This document shows positions 58,790-64,000 of a stretch of DNA of 64,000 nucleotides, one piece after another. The stretch is from Acidobacterium capsulatum ATCC 51196 (lineage in GTDB: Bacteria > Acidobacteriota > Terriglobia > Terriglobales > Acidobacteriaceae), in NCBI RefSeq assembly GCF_000022565.1, contig NC_012483.1:2728001-2792000 (forward strand). The letters are read 5' to 3'. Position numbers and translations under genes: made by a program. Position 1 is the first letter of the stretch; every line of letters starts with the position of its first letter. The notes beneath the pieces were generated by a model that saw only the letters and a program-made list of their open reading frames with translations, was not told where the DNA came from and made no database searches.

Positions 58790-61336
58790 GTGTCTGTTTG
58801 GCGTGCGCTCGTGTTTCGTTGTTTTGGCTGTCTTTGTGTTGCAGCAGGGTTTGGCGCGGCCGCCATCGCGCAGGCGCAAGTGGTGGCGCTGACGCATGTG
58901 GGCCATGTGCGGCCTTTGCCCGATGGCATTGAGGTGCAGAGCGGCCCGGGCGTGCTGCGGGTGCTGGCACTGCGCGGCGATGTGCTGCGCTTTACGATGT
59001 CGAGCACGGCGAAGCTGCCGGATGGCGGTTCGTGGGCTGTGCTGCCGGCGGCGCGCGAGGCGCGGGTGAAGGTGACGCCGTATTCGAGCGCGGATGCCGT
59101 GGGCTTTGATACTCCTGACCTGGAAGTACGCATTGCGCGAAGCACGATGCTGACCACCGTGCTCGATGCGCAGGGCCATGTGCTGATGAGGGATGCCTCG
59201 CCTGTGGAGTTCTACAAGAGCGACAAGGAAGGCGACACCGGCTTTGAGGTGTGGAAGGTGATGCCGCGGAACGAGCACTACTTCGGACTGGGTGATAAGA
59301 CGGCCCCGCTTGACCGGCGCGGCTGGCAGTTCACGATGTGGAATACGGATCACCCGTACTGGCAGCGGGGCACGGATCCGATCTATAAGGACATTCCTTA
59401 CTTCATGGCCTTTCGCGCGGGCAAGGCTTATGGGCTGTATCTGGACAATACGTGGCGGACGACGTTTGATTTTGGCAAAGAGCGGCGGGATGAGTATTCG
59501 TTTGGATCAGAAGGCGGCCCGCTGGACTATTACTTCTTTTATGGCCCCACGCCGAAGAAGGTGGAGCGCGATTATGCGTGGCTGACCGGCACGATGCCGC
59601 TGCCGCCCAAGTGGACGCTCGGCTATCAGCAGTCGCGCTTCAGCTATGGCACAGCAGCCAAGGTGCGGGCGATTGCCGATCATCTGCGGCAGGACAAGAT
59701 TCCTGCCGATGCCATCTACATGGACATCGATTACCAGGTTCACTACCGGCCCTTCACGATTGACGAGAAGAAGTTTCCGGATTTTCCGGCGCTGGTAAAG
59801 GAGTTGGCGAAGCAGGATTTTCATTTGGTGATGATCACTGACCTGCACATTGCTTATCTGCCGAAGGACAAGAGCTATGCGCCGTTCCAGACAGGGGAAG
59901 CGGGCGATCACTTTCTGCACAATCCTGATGGGTCGCTGTTTGTGGGGGATGTGTGGCCGGGGGCGGCGGTGTTTCCTGATTTCACGCAGCAGGCGACGCG
60001 GAAGTGGTGGGGCGGGCTCTACAAGCAGTTTTACTCCTACGGGGTGGGCGGCTTCTGGAATGACATGAATGAGCCGTCTGTCTTCAACACGGCCACGAAG
60101 ACCGCGCCTCTCGATGTGGTGGGTCAGGTGAAAGAGCCGGGCTTCAAGACGCGCGCGATCACGCAGCGCGAGATGCACAACATCATGGGGCTTGAGAATT
60201 CCCGCGCGACCTATGACGGGCTGCTGGCGTTGAAGCCGAATCAGCGCGCCTTTGTGTTGACGCGTGCCACCTTTGCGGGCGGCCAGCGCTATGCCGCGAC
60301 GTGGACGGGAGATAATTCGGCGACCTGGGCGCAGCTTGCGTTGAGCACTCCGATGCTCGAGAACATGGGCCTGAGCGGGTTCACGATGACGGGCGACGAC
60401 ATTGGGGGATTTCTGGGATCGCCCTCGATGGACCTGTTGACGAAGTGGTTTGAGGTGGGCGCGTTCAATCCGATCTTCCGCGATCACACGGACAAGGGCA
60501 CGCATCCGCAGGAGCCGTGGGCCGGAGGGCCCGCGCAGGAGGCGATTCGCCGGAAATACATCGACACGCGCTATCGGCTGCTGCCCTATTTCTACACGAC
60601 GGTGCAGCATGCCTCCGAGACGGGGATTCCGGTGATGCGGCCGCTGTTCCTGGATTTTCCGAAAGCTGCTTCGGACGGAGACCCGCTCGATCTGGATGCG
60701 CCGGGCGAGTTCTTGTTTGGTCCGGACCTGCTGGTGGCTCCGCCACGCTATCCCGATGAGGTGCAGGATTACACGGTGACGCTGCCGCCGGCGCCCTGGT
60801 ATGACTTCTGGACTGGCGAGAAGGTGACGCCGGATGCGGGTGCAGCGCAGGCCGGAGCCGGCAATGAGGCAAAGCTCGCGACGGTTACGGTTCATCCCAC
60901 GCTGGCGGTGCTGCCGGTGTATGCGAAGGGCGGTTCGGTGATCCCGATGCAGCCGCTGGTTGAGAGCACGGAACAGACGCCGCAGGGGCCGCTGGAGTTG
61001 AGGGTGTATCCGGGACCGGATTGCCACGGGACGCTCTACGATGACGACGGGATCAGCTTTGATTACAAGCATGGCGATTTTCTGCGTGTGGATTACACCT
61101 GCGCGTCTTCGCCGCACGAGTTGACGCTGCACATCGGTGCGCAGAAGGGGACGTATCCCGCATGGTGGAAGCAGGTTCGCGTGCTGGTGTATGGCTGGCC
61201 ACAGCCAGCGGAGCATGCGACGGCGCTGCTGGACGGCAACGCGGTGCAAGGGGTGCAATACGACGCGGCGCAGCATGCGGTGCAGGTGGTGATTCCGCAG
61301 AACAAGAACGGCGGGACGCTGACGCTGCGGAACTAA
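58790..61336 (+). CDS. GH31 family alpha-glucosidase, exported
   Basis: 848 residues from GTG 58790, seven bases after GGAGG; upstream extension would overlap the divergent receptor gene. A signal peptide (ALVFRCFGCLCVAAGFGAAA, then IAQAQ) is present. The GH31 catalytic domain shows GFWNDMNEPS with nucleophile Asp425 and WTGDNSATW with acid/base Asp508, 83 residues apart as is usual. The N-terminal GH31 domain (~70-250) and C-terminal beta domains follow. It cleaves terminal alpha-linked glucose or xylose residues. It forms a polysaccharide-use set with the TonB receptor and the GH3 gene. Its last four bases overlap the convergent clc gene. Confidence 0.93.
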   Translation: MSVWRALVFRCFGCLCVAAGFGAAAIAQAQVVALTHVGHVRPLPDGIEVQSGPGVLRVLALRGDVLRFTMSSTAKLPDGGSWAVLPAAREARVKVTPYSSADAVGFDTPDLEVRIARSTMLTTVLDAQGHVLMRDASPVEFYKSDKEGDTGFEVWKVMPRNEHYFGLGDKTAPLDRRGWQFTMWNTDHPYWQRGTDPIYKDIPYFMAFRAGKAYGLYLDNTWRTTFDFGKERRDEYSFGSEGGPLDYYFFYGPTPKKVERDYAWLTGTMPLPPKWTLGYQQSRFSYGTAAKVRAIADHLRQDKIPADAIYMDIDYQVHYRPFTIDEKKFPDFPALVKELAKQDFHLVMITDLHIAYLPKDKSYAPFQTGEAGDHFLHNPDGSLFVGDVWPGAAVFPDFTQQATRKWWGGLYKQFYSYGVGGFWNDMNEPSVFNTATKTAPLDVVGQVKEPGFKTRAITQREMHNIMGLENSRATYDGLLALKPNQRAFVLTRATFAGGQRYAATWTGDNSATWAQLALSTPMLENMGLSGFTMTGDDIGGFLGSPSMDLLTKWFEVGAFNPIFRDHTDKGTHPQEPWAGGPAQEAIRRKYIDTRYRLLPYFYTTVQHASETGIPVMRPLFLDFPKAASDGDPLDLDAPGEFLFGPDLLVAPPRYPDEVQDYTVTLPPAPWYDFWTGEKVTPDAGAAQAGAGNEAKLATVTVHPTLAVLPVYAKGGSVIPMQPLVESTEQTPQGPLELRVYPGPDCHGTLYDDDGISFDYKHGDFLRVDYTCASSPHELTLHIGAQKGTYPAWWKQVRVLVYGWPQPAEHATALLDGNAVQGVQYDAAQHAVQVVIPQNKNGGTLTLRN

Positions 61337-62751
61337 CTCTGAGGTGCGGCGCTTTCGGTGACGATGATGCGGTCGTGCAGGCGCTGATCGCCCGAGGCCG
61401 AGGCGTCGCCGGAGACGACATAGGCGACGGCCGCGCCGATGAGGGCGGGAATGAGGAAGGCGTGCGCGCCAGTGGCTTCGGCTACAAAGACGACGGCTGC
61501 GAGCGGAGTCTTGTATCCGGCAGCGATGAAGGATGCCATGCCCACGGCCGCGTACAACTCTGGTGCGGAGCTGTGCGCGACGGATTGCGCGAAGGCGGTT
61601 CCCAGCGCGCCGCCGGTGAGGAACAGCGGGACGAACATGGCGCTGACTCCGCCAGCGGCGAGCGTAAAGAGTGTGGCTGCGAGCTTGAGCACGCTGAAGA
61701 CCAGCAGTTCAAGTGACGAGTGGTGCTGGTGGAGCAGGATGCCCACCGCTTCGTAATTTGCGCCCAGCGGCACCAATGGGCCGCGATAGAGCGCGAGGAA
61801 AGCGAAGCCACAAAGGCCGGTGGCAAAGCTGCCGAGCGTGAGCTTGATCCAGTGAGGCCTGCGCCATTGCACAAACCAACGGCGCGCCCGGCGAAATGTG
61901 GTGACGAAGGCCGTGGCCACCAGGCCGACCAGAAGCCCCAGCAGCGCGCACCATGCGAGGTCTGCGTCCCGCCAGGTGACGGCGCTATGAAAGCCGAAGA
62001 GCGGCTGGCTGCCCAGAATGGAGGCCAGCGTGGCATAGGAAACCACCGAGGCAATGAGCGAGGGCACCAGCGCTTCATGGGCGAGGTCGTCCTTGTAGGG
62101 CATCTCCAATGCGAAGACGATGCCGGTGAGCGGCGCACGGAAGACGGCAGACATGCCGGCGGCCGCGCCACAGATGAGCAGGATGCGCCGGTCAGTCCCG
62201 GTGAGGCGCAGGCGCTTTTGCAGTCTGGTCCACAACAGAGAACCCACCGCGCCGCCGCCGTAGATGCTGGGGCCCTCAAGCGCCGCGCTGCCACCGAGGC
62301 CTACGGTGGTGATGGCCGCGATGAGCTTGGGGACGAAGGAGCGCAGATTCATGCGGCCCGAGTGCTCGTGGTAGGAGCGAATCACTTCCTCAGTGGAATG
62401 CTCATCGGGGTTTGGCGTGAACCACTGCATGATGAGTCCGGTGAGCAGGCCGCAGAGCAGGAGGCCGGGAAGGATTGTCCAGGGGTGGTGCAGATAGAGG
62501 CCGAGCACGGGGGGCCAGATTCCCTTGAGGATGACGACCGCGATCAAGGTGATGAGCAGGCCGGTGATGACTCCGACGAGGGGCGCGGCGATGAGCCACT
62601 TGATGAGATCGCGCGAATAGATTTCCTTGAGGTCCTGATGCACAAGGGGAAGATATTTCTCCAGCAGCGGATGATGCAGCAGCCGGTAGGGCCGCGCCAT
62701 GGTTGCGTGCGGCGATGCCGGTGTGCGCGAGGTATCTGTATGGTCTTTCAA
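61333..62751 (-). CDS. ClC-family chloride channel/antiporter
   Basis: 472 residues, an inner-membrane Cl- channel or Cl-/H+ antiporter. The conserved filter motifs are GGSAALEGPSIYGGGAVGS (~155; the GREGP-type loop here reads ALEGP), RAPLTGIVFALEMPY (~205) and AGYKTPLAAVVFVAEATG (~425). There are about 10-12 hydrophobic segments, and the C-terminal CBS domains are absent. The family often supports acid resistance. Its ATG overlaps the stop of the upstream MarR gene by four bases, so the regulator and channel form one operon. Confidence 0.9.
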   Translation of the reverse strand: MKDHTDTSRTPASPHATMARPYRLLHHPLLEKYLPLVHQDLKEIYSRDLIKWLIAAPLVGVITGLLITLIAVVILKGIWPPVLGLYLHHPWTILPGLLLCGLLTGLIMQWFTPNPDEHSTEEVIRSYHEHSGRMNLRSFVPKLIAAITTVGLGGSAALEGPSIYGGGAVGSLLWTRLQKRLRLTGTDRRILLICGAAAGMSAVFRAPLTGIVFALEMPYKDDLAHEALVPSLIASVVSYATLASILGSQPLFGFHSAVTWRDADLAWCALLGLLVGLVATAFVTTFRRARRWFVQWRRPHWIKLTLGSFATGLCGFAFLALYRGPLVPLGANYEAVGILLHQHHSSLELLVFSVLKLAATLFTLAAGGVSAMFVPLFLTGGALGTAFAQSVAHSSAPELYAAVGMASFIAAGYKTPLAAVVFVAEATGAHAFLIPALIGAAVAYVVSGDASASGDQRLHDRIIVTESAAPQS

Positions 62752-63176
62752 CGCTGCACCTTGTCTGCGTTCTGCATTCTCAACATGCCGGAGCGCACGC
62801 GGCTAACTTCTTCCTTGTGGAGTTGCGTGAGCCCGGCCAGGATTTTTCTTCCGCGGGGAGTCAGAGAGACGCGCACGGCGCGGCCATCGTCCGGGTCGGG
62901 TTGCCGCTCGACGAGGCCGCCTTGCTCCGCGCGCTCGACGAGGCCGATTACGGAGTGATGCTTCTCCTGCAGGAATTCAGCCAGTTCTGAGATATTGGCT
63001 GTTCCCGTCTGGCTGAAGCCGGCAATGCCCAGCATCAACTGATGCTGCTGCGGCGTGATGCCGGCGGCGCGGGCGGCCTGCTCACTGAAGCGCAGGAATT
63101 TGCGGAGCGAGTATCGAAAGGCTGCCAGATCACGGAGCGTTGCGAGGAGTTCGAGTTGATTGTCTTCCGGGCTCAT
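62748..63176 (-). CDS. MarR-family transcriptional regulator
   Basis: 142 residues. It has a helical N-terminus (NQLELLATLRDLAAFRYSLRKFLRF), then a winged-helix DNA-binding region (TANISELAEFLQEKHHSVIGLVERAEQGGLVERQPDPDDGRAVRVSLTPRGRK), the classical MarR recognition helix and wing. It is first in the marR-clc operon (ATGA overlap). A 10-bp perfect palindrome lies 14 bases before its start, which fits autorepression with derepression by a small aromatic ligand or acid signal (family knowledge; the ligand is unknown). Confidence 0.93.
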   Translation of the reverse strand: MSPEDNQLELLATLRDLAAFRYSLRKFLRFSEQAARAAGITPQQHQLMLGIAGFSQTGTANISELAEFLQEKHHSVIGLVERAEQGGLVERQPDPDDGRAVRVSLTPRGRKILAGLTQLHKEEVSRVRSGMLRMQNADKVQR

Positions 63177-63499
63177 GTTCTCTGTTTTTATTTATATCGT
63201 ATAGCGATATAAATGCGGCAGGCTAACGAGCTCTGGAGCGGCGCGATTCCCTCATCTTCATGGGAAACGGGTCAAGTTGGCCGGAAATTGTGATTTTCGT
63301 TCCAGTGAATTCTTCTCTGGCGCGGAAAACATTTTCTCGGGTACTATGTTCGAGCTTAGAAAAGCGATTTTTCATGACAACGTTGTTCTGCTTGAAAGCG
63401 CGGGCGGTGAGGCCGGTTTTTGAGCAGGCTCGCGCGGCCAGGACGGCCGACCCACCCATGTTGCAGTGCTTGCAGGAGCACTGGTAAAGGAGAAAGACC
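63177..63499. other. 323-base divergent region between marR and the GH3 gene
   Basis: It contains the MarR operator at its left end and no gene. The GH3 start at 63500 has AAAGGAG in front. The GH3 promoter is likely in the right half, but no clear hexamers were seen. Confidence 0.5.
63190..63214. promoter_or_regulatory. Likely MarR operator
   Basis: ATTTATATCG and CGATATAAAT are perfectly complementary over 10 bp, separated by TATAG. The site begins 14 bases upstream of the marR start and overlaps where a -10 element would be, so binding would block the marR-clc promoter. Confidence 0.75.
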
Positions 63500-64000
63500 A
63501 TGAGGCAACACAAATTGCATGTAGCGGCTGGACTGGCGCTTTGCGCCGGTATGCTGCTGATGCTGCCGAGTGCGTTCGCACAGTCGCAGACGCAATCGCC
63601 ATCCACTCCGGCTTATCTGAATCCGTCGCTGCCCCCGGTGGTGCGTGCCCGCGATCTGGTGAGCCGCATGACGCTCAAGGAGAAGGCTTCGCAGCTTGTA
63701 AATGCGGCGCGCGCGATTCCGAGACTGAAGGTGCCAGCTTACAACTGGTGGAGCGAAGCGCTACACGGCGTGGCGGTGAACGGGACGACCGAGTTCCCGG
63801 AGCCGATCGGTCTGGGCGCAACCTTTGACGTGCCGGCGATTCACGAGATGGCCGTGGACATTGGCACGGAAGGCCGCGTGGTCTATGAGGAGAACGAGAA
63901 GGATGGATCGTCGAAGATCTTTCACGGTCTCGATTTCTGGGCGCCGAATCTGAACATCTTCCGCGATCCCCGCTGGGGCCGCGGGCAGGAGACTTACGGC
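63500..64000 (+). CDS. GH3 family beta-glucosidase/beta-xylosidase, N-terminal part
   Basis: 167 residues are visible; the gene continues past the window. The ATG at 63500 follows AAAGGAG. The signal peptide (KLHVAAGLALCAGMLLMLPS, then AFAQ) exports it. The segment YNWWSEALHGVAVNG (~92), then IGLGATFDVPAIHEMA, and FWAPNLNIFRDPRWGRGQETYG (~145) are typical of GH3 xylan- and glucan-degrading enzymes (XynD/BglX-type); the nucleophile Asp lies downstream, outside the window. Its place next to the GH31 and TonB receptor genes supports a plant-polysaccharide role. Confidence 0.92.
   Translation, partial: MRQHKLHVAAGLALCAGMLLMLPSAFAQSQTQSPSTPAYLNPSLPPVVRARDLVSRMTLKEKASQLVNAARAIPRLKVPAYNWWSEALHGVAVNGTTEFPEPIGLGATFDVPAIHEMAVDIGTEGRVVYEENEKDGSSKIFHGLDFWAPNLNIFRDPRWGRGQETYG

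Noticed and set aside
61053-61716. Frames overlapping the GH31 and clc 3' ends
   Set aside because: They are shadows of the two convergent genes and match no family.

Overview
The window looks like chromosomal DNA of an acidobacterium, most probably family Acidobacteriaceae (an Acidobacterium/Granulicella/Terriglobus-like organism). This is an inference from high GC, an Oar-like TonB receptor with an N-terminal carboxypeptidase-regulatory domain, two extracytoplasmic-function (ECF) sigma factor operons with unusual partner genes, a DUF4252 protein and secreted GH31/GH3 glycosidases. No rRNA or other marker proves it. One tRNA (CAU anticodon) is present. No CRISPR array or insertion sequence was seen.

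Layout. 1-8.3 kb: housekeeping genes (mnmG 3' end, RhlE-type helicase, a secreted repeat protein, tRNA, CPA1 Na+/H+ antiporter, two-lipoyl-domain E2, purK-purE). 8.4-27.7 kb: a compact phage-derived particle locus, nearly all on the minus strand. Read right to left it has a divergent repressor-like gene, a zinc-ribbon protein, a sigma-like regulator, a giant exported tail-spike-like protein, large terminase, a HipA-like kinase with a DUF3037 partner, portal, prohead protease, a coiled-coil protein, capsid, connector, two neck/tail genes, a tube-like protein, a hub protein and a small membrane protein. No integrase, replication gene, tape measure or endolysin was recognised.

27.8-33.9 kb: central metabolism and small operons (CTG-started Gfo/Idh oxidoreductase, ROK kinase, soluble transhydrogenase, ThiE/TenI, a secreted NTF2-like protein, radical SAM protein). 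34-36.9 kb: ECF sigma, then an anti-sigma-like zinc-finger/TM/HEAT protein, then a two-PDZ exported protein, forming an envelope-stress-like operon. 37-42.9 kb: metallophosphoesterase, RNase HI with a long tail, YqeY, a class V aminotransferase next to serA, and an FmdB-type zinc ribbon. 42.9-44.7 kb: uppP flanked by two repeat-bearing gaps, one with four phased hairpin palindromes and one with eight 22-bp tandem repeats. 44.7-51.6 kb: acyl-CoA dehydrogenase, a lone peptide-ABC ATPase, a second ECF operon of four overlapping genes with two DUF4252-type products, and a periplasmic redox module (Tat-exported DsrE-like protein, substrate-binding protein, TsdA-like dihaem cytochrome c).

52-55.5 kb: hsp20 and clpB, a protein-quality-control pair. 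55.7-64 kb: carbohydrate uptake and degradation (TonB receptor divergent from a GH31 alpha-glucosidase; a GH3 enzyme running off the window), with a marR-clc chloride-channel operon under an obvious palindromic operator in between.

The best candidates for something undescribed are the particle locus, which may be a domesticated or gene-transfer-agent-like element, with its embedded HipA-like kinase/DUF3037 pair and its signal-peptide-bearing tail spike, and the four-hairpin array at 43.06-43.42 kb.
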